DNA of 64,000 nt from JBAZPT01 sp041645535. GTDB lineage: Bacteria; Patescibacteriota; Minisyncoccia; Moranbacterales; UBA2206. Position 1 is the first letter of the stretch. Each line of letters opens with the position of its first letter. Location of the stretch: positions 124,001 to 188,000 of the forward strand of contig JBAZPT010000002.1 of NCBI GenBank assembly GCA_041645535.1, given 5' to 3'. The notes below the pieces were generated by a model that did no database searches, had not been told where the DNA came from, and saw only the letters and a list, made by a program, of their open reading frames with translations. Shown piece after piece: positions 42,001 to 48,013 of the stretch. Position numbers and translations under genes: made by a program.

Positions 42001-42091
42001 CCGAAGCGCGCTGCATTTTAGCGAGGACTTTTTGGGTTTCTTTTTCTTTTGGATCCTCTGTTTGGATGTTTGTTTTAGTTACCCTAAGCAT
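39071..42091 (-). CDS. Tandem GspE/PilB-type ATPase (two full units in one protein)
   Basis: 1006 residues, about twice a usual PilB/GspE. Each half has an N2 domain (YKLGASDVHIEPQEKELRLR; ARVGDVHIEPGADKINIRFR), Walker A (NTGPTGSGKTTTLY in both), Asp box (IITIEDPIEYEV; IITVEDPIEYQI), Walker B (QDPDIILVGEIRD; QNPDILMVGEIRD) and the His box (LVLSTLHTNNA in both). Each ends with a four-Cys zinc site (CSKC and CAKC). The family powers pilus or secretion assembly as hexamers; a fused pair would make trimers of dimers. It is preceded by an N1 part (ASEEEQASVFAAEIGFPYLD) only once. Confidence 0.92.
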   Translation of the reverse strand: MLRVTKTNIQTEDPKEKETQKVLAKMQRASEEEQASVFAAEIGFPYLDTNLVPVSNDSLRALKEEESRQYNLAVILKIGRKAHLVSTNPTAPETAEFIKKLAGEKGWETKVFVISRHNMEKIWERYKTIIFVDILTEYNVNLSAEELEKFDQELKDLITLKQRITELPVTQVLNVIMGGAYKLGASDVHIEPQEKELRLRYRIDGVLHDVAELPLTTFKSIVSRVKMMSGMKINLHDIAQDGTFEVNLANKKIDIRVSLIPGNFGEIIVMRLLDPDSINVSIEDLGLRGLAFEELQKQIASPNGMILNTGPTGSGKTTTLYAIIKKLNNPENKIITIEDPIEYEVRGISQTQVEKERGYSFAQGLRAIVRQDPDIILVGEIRDEETADIAVNSALTGHLVLSTLHTNNAVGSIPRLIELGVKPTLLPPSVNALIGQRLVRKLCECKEEYVPAKESIESLKKILSIISPKSKLDIPTEITKLYRPKGCSKCNHLGYKGRMGIFEILTINDEIEKLIMEMAGETELTVAALESGMVTMLQDGILKAVEGITSIEEVRRVTGEGDFLEDIYEKLMAQSFSRKLVVSKESFERTEQVVKDFKKFETVLQEAKLPELNALIFSAAMLARVGDVHIEPGADKINIRFRIDGILQTVATLPLNEYPNLLGEIKLLSGVKTEVREGVIDSRFTVKFDDDISQLKEKSVDIRVSIILGGYGETVVMRLLSKAEVELDVNKLGIRKQNLDKILAEIKKPNGVILNTGPTGSGKTTTLYSILNILNKPDVKIITVEDPIEYQIEGILQTPVNDKEGYTFATALRSLLRQNPDILMVGEIRDNETAQVAFQSALTGHLVLSTLHTNNAAGTVQRLINMGVSETDMASAVNAFIAQRLVRTLCDCKEKVKPTPEEKAKMEKVLQTISAKAGMTVPKIDTIFKAKGCAKCSNIGFKGRTTISEVFEFNHEIQDLVLRNAVTSELTEKAVELGMLTMPQDGVLKVLEGETTLEEVERVTDL

Positions 42092-42218
42092 TTTGTTTTA
42101 TGTTTACGCTTGATTTATTTTATCACACATTCACAAAAACTAAAAAAGCCAGCAAAAATTAGCGAGGCTTCCCTCGCTCCTCCTTTATTAAATTATCTAT
42201 TAAATTATCGTAAAAAAG

Positions 42219-42275
42219 TTATCCACAGGCAGGGAGAGTGGACAAAAAAGTGGCATAGTGATATTATATCACTAT
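42219..42275 (+). promoter_or_regulatory. DnaA box + promoter + palindromic operator, site 2
   Basis: TTATCCACA at 42219-42227, -35 TGGACA (42239-42244), 17-nt spacer, -10 TATTAT (42262-42267). The operator is a perfect palindrome of 21 nt at 42255-42275 with arms ATAGTGATAT/ATATCACTAT. Compare sites 1 (10246) and 3 (45022). Confidence 0.8.
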
Positions 42276-42297
42276 AAACAACTAAACAAAAAAAAAT

Positions 42298-42471
42298 ATG
42301 AAAAGCAAAGATAAAAAGCCAGCCTGTAGGCATGATTATAAAAATGCAATTAAGGTTGGCAATATTGATTATCAGTGTCCATTGTGCGGCAAGCTCCTGG
42401 ATCCAAATGAGTGGTTTCTTATAAATTCCTTCGAGTTCATTGATGTGACTCCAGAAAATAGCAAAAAATAA
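42298..42471 (+). CDS. Small zinc-ribbon-like protein
   Basis: 57 residues, MKSKDKKPACRHDYKNAIKV then NIDYQCPLCGKLLDPNEW. CRH and CPLC supply possible zinc ligands. It starts 22 nt after site 2 of the DnaA-box promoter. No known family; it is clearly separate from the RhuM fragment that follows. Confidence 0.6.
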   Translation: MKSKDKKPACRHDYKNAIKVGNIDYQCPLCGKLLDPNEWFLINSFEFIDVTPENSKK

Positions 42472-42499
42472 TCAATAAAAAATTTTCCAAAACAACGAT

Positions 42500-42749
42500 A
42501 TGAACAAAGAAGCAAATAATAAAATAATCCTCTATAGCACCGAAGATGGAAAAACAGAAATCGAAGTCAATCTTGAGGGTGAAACTGTTTGGTTGAGCCA
42601 AAAACAAATGGCGGAATTGTTTCAAAAGGACAGGAAAACTATTACCGAGCATATTCGAAATGTCTTTAAAGAGGGTGAATTGGAAGAAAATTCAGTATGC
42701 CGGAAATTCCAGCATACTGCCCTGGATGGAAAAATCTATGCCGTTAATT
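42500..42749 (+). pseudogene. RhuM N-terminal fragment
   Basis: The first 83 residues match the RhuM DNA-binding half (GETVWLSQKQMAELFQKDRK; ITEHIRNVFKEGELEENSV; QHTALDGKIYAVNF). After that the frame continues as unrelated sequence that is the antisense of the DHH gene. So the gene was cut by a deletion or rearrangement that joined it to the 3' end of the DHH gene. The palindrome TTCTAAAACTTAGTTTTAGA lies at the junction (42750). Confidence 0.75.
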
Positions 42750-42781
42750 TTCTAAAACTTAGTTTTAGAATCTGCGAAATT

Positions 42782-43912
42782 TTACACCCCCATCTCCTTG
42801 ATTTTTTTGGCCAAAGTTTCACCGACGATTTCCAGATTGCTTTCTGGGATTTTGATTTCCAAAACGCCTTTTTTAATTTCTCCAGAAAGGGAGAGGGCCA
42901 GTCTTGGCATTAGCGCGAGGTCAGTGAGTTTAATGGCGGCGATAGTGGAAGTTGGCGTGTCGTTATAAAGCAGCATAAAAATTTTGCCTTCAATATAATT
43001 TTCTTCCAGCTTTTCCAGAATTTCGGGAATATTTTCCGGCGTGGTCCGGCTTTGCACAAAATCGGTTACAGCCAGAGTAGTCCAAACGAGCCCGGCTTTT
43101 TCATCAGAATTAATCTTGGCCATGGCTCGGCCCCAGAGCTTCAGGACCGGAAGCGGCTGGGTTTTGTAAAGCCAGCGTACGATTTCCTGCTGGTCGGCGC
43201 CTTTATCCATAAGCGTGGCGGCAGTGAGAAGCGCGCGGGGAGTGGTGTTTTTCTTTTGAAAACTGTCAGTGGCGCTGATGATGCCGGCGAGCAGGCAGCC
43301 AGCGATTTTTTTGTCCACCGCTTGGTAATCTGTATTTTCCAAAACGCCGGCCAAAATTTCGCTTACGGACGACGCGGTTACATCAACTAAATTTATCTGG
43401 CCGAAGTTTTCATTGTCCGGCTGGTGGTCGATATTCACGACTGGCACTTCAAAAAACAGTTCCGTATTTTCCGTATAAATTTTTCCGAGCTTTTCAAGAT
43501 CCGGGCAGTCCAAAACGATGATCAAATCATATTTAAATTTGGCCAGAATAAAAGAAAAATCTTTTGGATCAATAGCGCCATTTTCCGGAGTGATAAAAAC
43601 CTTGAAATTATTGGCTTTTTCTTCCGAGCGCACCGCAGTGATTTTGTTTTGGGTCGTGTCGAAAGACAGGACAAAATCCCGGGCGCTGGAAATTTGTTTC
43701 AAAATATTTTCCGGACGCGGGAGGAAGGAAAATTTCGGCAGGAAGCCATTTAGCATCGCGATAGCCGGAGAAATATTTTTTTGCTCCAAAAAAAAGTAAA
43801 GCGCCCAAGCGGAGCCGATGGCGTCGCCGCTCGGATTTTCTGAAATCAAGATCAAAACCTCTTTTGATTTTTCCAAAAAGCTTTTAAATTGTTGTGTTGA
43901 ATCCAAAGACAT
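42782..43912 (-). CDS. DHH-family phosphoesterase with altered catalytic motifs
   Basis: 376 residues from MSLDSTQQFKSFLEKSKEVL. The fold is clearly DHH/DHHA1 (NrnA/RecJ-like): VLILISENPSGDAIGSAWAL, DLIIVLDCPDLEKLG, VVNIDHQPDNENFGQINLVD, GIISATDSFQ. But several catalytic positions differ: motif I lacks the His and first Asp of HxxPDGD, and DHH is DHQ. The DHHA1 substrate part is not obvious. It could be a degenerate nuclease or one using a different metal site. Confidence 0.8.
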   Translation of the reverse strand: MSLDSTQQFKSFLEKSKEVLILISENPSGDAIGSAWALYFFLEQKNISPAIAMLNGFLPKFSFLPRPENILKQISSARDFVLSFDTTQNKITAVRSEEKANNFKVFITPENGAIDPKDFSFILAKFKYDLIIVLDCPDLEKLGKIYTENTELFFEVPVVNIDHQPDNENFGQINLVDVTASSVSEILAGVLENTDYQAVDKKIAGCLLAGIISATDSFQKKNTTPRALLTAATLMDKGADQQEIVRWLYKTQPLPVLKLWGRAMAKINSDEKAGLVWTTLAVTDFVQSRTTPENIPEILEKLEENYIEGKIFMLLYNDTPTSTIAAIKLTDLALMPRLALSLSGEIKKGVLEIKIPESNLEIVGETLAKKIKEMGV

Positions 43913-44071
43913 AAAAGTATTGATTTTTAGAATAGTATTATAGGATAGCAGGCGCAAGTAATCATGTCAATAAAAACCTTGACTTTTTCCGGGTTTTGGT
44001 GTAAGGTGTAATATCAATGAAAAAAGTATAGGCCGTTCTTTATATAAACCATTCAGAAAGGAAGGTGGAAA

Positions 44072-44341
44072 GTGAAAAAAATGATTCCTATAGCATTACT
44101 GTTTGCGGTTTTTGTATCTATGGGTTTTACGGCCTGTGGAGGCGCCTATTATGGCAGAAACATAGGTGTTAGTGGGTCATATATAGAGCAACCTGTGTAT
44201 AATCCTGGATATGGATATGGTTATGGATTTCCGGAGCCGATCTGCGGATATAACACAAGCGGACTGCCCCTTAGTTGCAATGCTGGGCCGGTGGCGCCGT
44301 CGTTTCAAAGAGATATGTGGCGATCATTTTATGGATGGTAA
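44072..44341 (+). CDS. Small lipoprotein, Gly/Tyr rich
   Basis: 89 residues from a GTG start with AAAGGAAGG 6 nt upstream. A signal peptide (MIPIALLFAVFVSMGFTAC) ends in a lipobox, with Cys after FTA. The mature part has a GYGYGYGF stretch and two further Cys (EPICGYNTSGLPLSCNAG) that may form a disulfide. No family recognised. A terminator follows. Confidence 0.7.
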   Translation: MKKMIPIALLFAVFVSMGFTACGGAYYGRNIGVSGSYIEQPVYNPGYGYGYGFPEPICGYNTSGLPLSCNAGPVAPSFQRDMWRSFYGW

Positions 44342-44347
44342 GTATTC

Positions 44348-44390
44348 AGGGGCGAAGCTTAGTTTACTAAGCCTAGCCCTTTTATTTTTT
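44348..44390 (+). terminator. Rho-independent terminator after the lipoprotein gene
   Basis: GCTTAG (44357-44362), loop TTTA, CTAAGC (44367-44372), with outer pairing AGGGGC/GCCCT and a T-rich tail to 44390. Confidence 0.75.
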
Positions 44391-44395
44391 CCCAA

Positions 44396-44968
44396 ATGAA
44401 GTTAACATTAAAATATGAAAGAATTTACCCAGCACTAAAATCTATGGATAAAGCAAAAAAGAAAAAAATAGTCCAGGAAACTAAAAAGAATATTTTTAGT
44501 GCTGGGTTTATCACAACTAACGCCAAACAAACCCAAAAAATAGGCGAGCTTTTAGCGCAGGAAATTTTGGCCGGATCTCGTCGTAAAGGTTCGACCTTTG
44601 AAATGAAGAAAGAAGCGCCAAGGTCGAACCTTGGAAGAGCTATGGTTATTTGCTTGTCTGGCGATTTAGGTTCCGGCAAAACTACTTTTACGCAAGGATT
44701 ATTAGAAGGGCTAAAAGTTGCTGGCCCCTACATTAGTCCGACTTTTGTCATTATGAAAAAATATAAAAACAACATCTTTCATTTTGACGCCTATAGGGTA
44801 AGCGCCAAAGATATTTTAAATATTGGCTGGGAGGAAATTATAAAAGATAAAAATAATATCATTATTGTCGAATGGGCCGACCGGATTAAGAAAATAATCC
44901 CAAAAAATAGTCTTTGGATAAAATTTGAATGGGTAGATGCGAACAAGAGAAAAGTAACTTTTAATTAA
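44396..44968 (+). CDS. tsaE: tRNA threonylcarbamoyladenosine biosynthesis protein TsaE
   Basis: 190 residues, against about 150 usual. The core is typical: AKQTQKIGELLAQEIL, then Walker A LSGDLGSGKTTFTQGL, SPTFVIMKKY, the HFDAYR motif, and WADRIKKIIP. TsaE is the ATPase that supports the t6A-making TsaB-TsaD complex. Extra length comes from two palindromic insertions, one before the core (arms 44427-44440 and 44494-44507) and one before Walker A (44586-44632, encoding GSTFEMKKEAPRSN). The true start may be later than 44396. Confidence 0.9.
   Translation: MKLTLKYERIYPALKSMDKAKKKKIVQETKKNIFSAGFITTNAKQTQKIGELLAQEILAGSRRKGSTFEMKKEAPRSNLGRAMVICLSGDLGSGKTTFTQGLLEGLKVAGPYISPTFVIMKKYKNNIFHFDAYRVSAKDILNIGWEEIIKDKNNIIIVEWADRIKKIIPKNSLWIKFEWVDANKRKVTFN
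44427..44507 (+). repeat. Inverted repeat in the 5' part of tsaE
   Basis: ACCCAGCACTAAAA (44427-44440) and TTTTAGTGCTGGGT (44494-44507) are perfect complements 53 nt apart, inside the reading frame and ahead of the conserved TsaE core. Confidence 0.7.
44586..44632 (+). repeat. In-frame palindromic insertion in tsaE
   Basis: AAGGTTCGACCTT (44586-44598) and AAGGTCGAACCTT (44620-44632) are perfect 13-nt arms. The block encodes about 20 residues that have no counterpart in other TsaE proteins, between the N-terminal helix and Walker A. Confidence 0.8.
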
Positions 44969-44991
44969 TTTTAGCTTATTTTTTATGAGTT

Positions 44992-45017
44992 AAGACCTGC
45001 TAAATAAGCAGGTCTTT
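44992..45017 (+). terminator. Terminator-like hairpin after tsaE
   Basis: AAGACCTGCT (44992-45001) and AGCAGGTCTT (45007-45016) form a perfect 10-nt stem, but only three T follow. Confidence 0.5.
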
Positions 45018-45021
45018 AAAG

Positions 45022-45076
45022 TTATCCACAAGGGAGCGGGTTGACAGTGATATGGATAGTGTTATAATATCACTAT
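45022..45076 (+). promoter_or_regulatory. DnaA box + promoter + palindromic operator, site 3
   Basis: TTATCCACA at 45022-45030, -35 TTGACA (45041-45046), 16-nt spacer, -10 TATAAT (45063-45068). The operator at 45056-45076 has one mismatch to site 2 (ATAGTGTTAT/ATATCACTAT). An extra half-site AGTGATAT lies at 45046-45053. A GC hairpin ACTCGCGC/GCGCGAGT (45112-45132) is in the leader before the ATG at 45143. Confidence 0.8.
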
Positions 45077-45142
45077 GAAGAACTGCAGGTCTTCAGACTA
45101 ATTATTTAACAACTCGCGCTTGAGGCGCGAGTACCCAAACAA

Positions 45143-45388
45143 ATGCAGCAGCAAAATGTGCCGGCGCAAAACGTGCCGGAAAAAGTCTTCTCGCAGATGG
45201 TCAAAGCGGGAACTAAAAATTATTTCTTCGATGTGAAGAAAACCATCAAGGGTAGCAACTATCTGACCATTGCCGAATCTTATAAAAACCAAAAAGGCGA
45301 AAGAGTGACGAATCGCGTCATGCTCTTTAAGGAACATTTTCCCGAATTCGCCGGAGCACTGAGTGAAATCAGGCAGTATATGCAGTAG
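45143..45388 (+). CDS. PUR-alpha-like nucleic acid binding protein (DUF3276)
   Basis: 81 residues. The PUR-type pattern is AGTKNYFFDVKKTIKGSNYL followed by TIAESYKNQKGERVTNRVML and FKEHFPEFAGALSEIRQYM. Single PUR repeats of this kind bind single-stranded DNA or RNA as dimers in Bacteroidetes and Borrelia (BpuR). It is the first gene of site 3 of the DnaA-box promoter, with ORF6N behind it. Confidence 0.8.
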   Translation: MQQQNVPAQNVPEKVFSQMVKAGTKNYFFDVKKTIKGSNYLTIAESYKNQKGERVTNRVMLFKEHFPEFAGALSEIRQYMQ

Positions 45389-45401
45389 ATCTTTGGTCAA
45401 A

Positions 45402-45430
45402 ACTTGAGGTGCCAAATTGGCACCTCAAGT
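45402..45430. repeat. Perfect palindrome upstream of the ORF6N gene
   Basis: ACTTGAGGTGCCAA, one central A, then TTGGCACCTCAAGT. Its centre (AGGTGCCAA-N-TTGGCACCT) is also found inside the ORF6N gene at 45661-45685. Without a T run it is not a typical terminator; it lies 30 nt before the ORF6N start, which suggests an operator. Confidence 0.75.
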
Positions 45431-45459
45431 TAGGTCAGTACTTAAAATAAAAAAACAAT

Positions 45460-45969
45460 ATGAAAAAATTATCAATAATTCCACAAGAAATAATCCAACA
45501 AAAAATTTATTTTATCCGAGGCGAGAAAGTGATGTTTGATCGTGACTTAGCCGAGCTTTATGGAGTTGAAACGAAAGCGCTAAACCGAGCTGTTAAGAGA
45601 AACAAGGATCGTTTCCCGTCTGACTTCATGTTTCAGTTAAGTGAGGGAGAGTCTAAGGATCTAAGGTGCCAATTTGGCACCTTAGAAATGGGTAAATATT
45701 CTAAGTATTTGCCTTACGTTTTTACCGAACAAGGCGTAGCTATGCTTTCAAGCGTTTTGAATAGCAAGCGGGCTATCCAGGTTAATATTCAAATTATGCG
45801 GACATTTACGCAAATAAGAAAAATGCTAATCTCGCACAAAGATTTGCGGGAGAAACTGGATAAAATGGAGAAGAATTATGACAAAAAATTTAGAGTTGTC
45901 TTTGAAACCTTGCGGTTGCTTCTTAAGGAAGACGAAAAACCTGCAAAACGCATAGGTTTTCACGGATAA
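45460..45969 (+). CDS. ORF6N domain DNA-binding protein
   Basis: 169 residues. The ORF6N domain is clear: IYFIRGEKVMFDRDLAELYG, then VKRNKDRFPSDFMFQL, and KYLPYVFTEQGVAMLSSVLN. The C-terminal part (REKLDKMEKNYDKKFRVVFE) is a coiled coil. These proteins are common in phages and mobile DNA, and probably bind DNA. The codons for LRCQFGTL lie in a 25-nt palindrome matching the one before the gene. Confidence 0.9.
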   Translation: MKKLSIIPQEIIQQKIYFIRGEKVMFDRDLAELYGVETKALNRAVKRNKDRFPSDFMFQLSEGESKDLRCQFGTLEMGKYSKYLPYVFTEQGVAMLSSVLNSKRAIQVNIQIMRTFTQIRKMLISHKDLREKLDKMEKNYDKKFRVVFETLRLLLKEDEKPAKRIGFHG

Positions 45970-45989
45970 TATTTTTTTGAAACAAAATA

Positions 45990-46030
45990 AAAGCGGGCTG
46001 TGAGATTTCTCTCAATCAGCCCGTTTTTTT
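45990..46030. terminator. Bidirectional terminator between ORF6N gene and the 111-residue gene
   Basis: CGGGCTG (45994-46000) pairs with CAGCCCG (46017-46023), followed by seven T on the plus strand and preceded by an A-rich tract that serves the minus strand. Confidence 0.85.
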
Positions 46031-46036
46031 ATTCTA

Positions 46037-46372
46037 TCACTTACTAACTTTTCGTTTTTTGAGAGACTTCCCCTTTTTACCTACAGGAGGTTTCTTTAAC
46101 TTGAAGAATATGACATGCATCAACCCTCTGGGAAAACCACTGGATATATCTGCTGTTGATGCGATTGCGTAATACTTTGTATCGTCAGGAAAGTCTTCAT
46201 TATGGAAGACCGTCTTCATTGCACGGTCTTGCCCTATCAGATCCTCCATCCCGGATCCTGAATTATATTCAACATCCTTTCTTCCTAGTTCCACGAGCTC
46301 CCTCCTGCCTAAAAAATATTCTCTCCCTTTTTTGTTTAATTCTTCGTAATCCAACTCGGTTAGCTTTTTCAT
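46037..46372 (-). CDS. Hypothetical small basic-tailed protein
   Basis: 111 residues from the ATG at 46372, decided by AAAGGAGG just upstream. Begins MKKLTELDYEELNKKGREYF; the last 20 residues are very basic (KKPPVGKKGKSLKKRKVSK). The middle (DTKYYAIASTADISSGFPRG) is beta-rich. No known domain. It is the second gene of a two-gene minus-strand unit with 46422-47069. Confidence 0.6.
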   Translation of the reverse strand: MKKLTELDYEELNKKGREYFLGRRELVELGRKDVEYNSGSGMEDLIGQDRAMKTVFHNEDFPDDTKYYAIASTADISSGFPRGLMHVIFFKLKKPPVGKKGKSLKKRKVSK

Positions 46373-46421
46373 GACCTCCTCCTTTTCTGGCAATTATTTT
46401 ATCTTGTTTTAAATTGTCTTT

Positions 46422-47069
46422 TTACCGTTGTGGCTTTGAGGTTTGAAGCAGCTCGAGTTCTTTCTTTTTCCTTTCGATTAAGGACTCGAGGCTTTCCATA
46501 TTGATTTCTTCCGGCGGTGAAAGTTTTGACACAAAGCCGAAGACGATTCTGTGGCAAATATTTCTTTCGCTTGTCTCACATCGATAACATAAATTCCATC
46601 CAGATCGTGCAGATATATGCTCAACATCTGAGAAAAAATATGCATTGGCTAACAAAATGTTTTTGTTGAAAAATACTTGCTCAATCTTCTCTTCTTCCAT
46701 TGAGCCCCTGAATTCTCCAAAAAAACAGCCTAGCTCTATAAACTCGTCATGATTTATGGGCAGAGGCAATGCTTTATCTTCTGACACTCCCAACAATTCT
46801 CGCAGTTCTTTCGTCTTTCTGAGGTCAATATAGCCAACGTGTTTTCTGGGATCTATTATGATGGTACGAGAAGCTTTTTTGTCTTCTATTGATATCATTC
46901 TCATAACCTGCTTCGTCATGTCTTCGATCAACTTATCAAAAGTTGATTCATTATTAGTATACGAAATGGGTTCTTGATAACCATGGAGCAAAGTTTTCCC
47001 ATTGGTTACGGGAAAAAAGAATAATCTGCGGCATTTACTACTTTCTACAGTTGTTGTAATGTGATACAT
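46422..47069 (-). CDS. Hypothetical protein with Cys motifs
   Basis: 215 residues from MYHITTTVESSKCRRLFFFP; the ATG at 47069 follows a GGAGGAG site. It has a beta-rich start and Cys residues in WNLCYRCETSERNICHRIVF, possibly a zinc site. The C-terminus is a coiled coil (LESLIERKKKELELLQ). Unrecognised. It is 49 nt upstream of the 111-residue gene and probably co-transcribed with it. Confidence 0.6.
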   Translation of the reverse strand: MYHITTTVESSKCRRLFFFPVTNGKTLLHGYQEPISYTNNESTFDKLIEDMTKQVMRMISIEDKKASRTIIIDPRKHVGYIDLRKTKELRELLGVSEDKALPLPINHDEFIELGCFFGEFRGSMEEEKIEQVFFNKNILLANAYFFSDVEHISARSGWNLCYRCETSERNICHRIVFGFVSKLSPPEEINMESLESLIERKKKELELLQTSKPQR

Positions 47070-47180
47070 TTTTCTCCTCCTGGCCATTGGTCTCTTTATT
47101 GTTGTTAAAGATCCAAAACATTAGATAATACTCTTAAAAATTAAAAAAGTCAATATTTAGAACTAAACAAATTAAAAGTA

Positions 47181-47209
47181 TTGACAAAAAGTCCTAAATA
47201 AGCTAAATT
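47181..47209 (+). promoter_or_regulatory. Promoter of TrmB regulator 1
   Basis: TTGACA (47181-47186), 17-nt spacer, TAAATT (47204-47209). Confidence 0.6.
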
Positions 47210-47248
47210 TAAGGCATAAAAAAGTAGTAAGGTTATTACGACTAAAAT

Positions 47249-47977
47249 ATGAATCTGGAAAAAATTTTGATTGCCAATGGCCTAAGCGCTCCCCAGGCCA
47301 AACTGTATCTGGCTTGTTTGGAGCTGGGCACGGCTACGGCCTATAAAATCAGCCGGAAAACCGGCATTCATCGCTCAAGCTGTTATGAGATTCTGGATAA
47401 CCTCAAGGAAAAAGGTTTGATTTCTTTTTTCCACAAAAAAGGCAAGAAGCATTTCAACGCTGAAGATCCGCGGGGCATAATTTTCAAAACTAAGGAAAAT
47501 ATATCGCTTCTGGAACAAGCGTTGCCTCAATTCAACGCTCTATATTCTACGGAGAAGGCCAGGCCAGCTGTTAGATACTACGAGGGCGCCAATGGCATGG
47601 AATTAATTTTGGAAGAAGTACTGGATGAAGCCAAAGAAATTTTAATTTTTGGTTCAGTTGAAGATTATTTTGCAAACCTCCAAGATTATCTGCCAAAATT
47701 TCTGGAAAAAAGACTGAAACGAAAAATTCCCATCAGGTCTATATTCCGGGATTCGCCCAAGGCTCGCGCCAGAATAAATTCTGCTTCTGAACAGTTGAGA
47801 GAAGCGAGGATATTACCTGACAAATATGAACATCACGGCTTAACTGTCATCTGGGACAAAAAAATAGCGATGGCGTCATTTCTGAAAAAAGAAGCGGCGC
47901 TGGTAATTGAAAGCGAGGAACTGGCACAAATGGAAAAAATTAAGTTTTATGCTATCTGGGACTCACTGGAGAAATAA
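47249..47977 (+). CDS. TrmB-family transcription regulator 1
   Basis: 242 residues. The N-terminal winged helix is LIANGLSAPQAKLYLACLEL, then GTATAYKISRKTGIHRSSCY and EKGLISFFHKKGKKHF. The second half (EGANGMELILEEVLDEAKEI ... HGLTVIWDKKIAMASFLKKE) is the phospholipase-D-like sensor domain found in TrmB relatives. A second copy of the family is at 50939. It lies upstream of polA in the same direction but 36 nt apart. Confidence 0.88.
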   Translation: MNLEKILIANGLSAPQAKLYLACLELGTATAYKISRKTGIHRSSCYEILDNLKEKGLISFFHKKGKKHFNAEDPRGIIFKTKENISLLEQALPQFNALYSTEKARPAVRYYEGANGMELILEEVLDEAKEILIFGSVEDYFANLQDYLPKFLEKRLKRKIPIRSIFRDSPKARARINSASEQLREARILPDKYEHHGLTVIWDKKIAMASFLKKEAALVIESEELAQMEKIKFYAIWDSLEK

Positions 47978-48013
47978 ATTGTAATATTAATACGCTAATA
48001 TATACTTAAATAT

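Noticed and set aside
42754..42913. C-terminal part of the RhuM fragment frame
   Set aside because: This part is the antisense of the DHH gene and shows none of the RhuM motifs.
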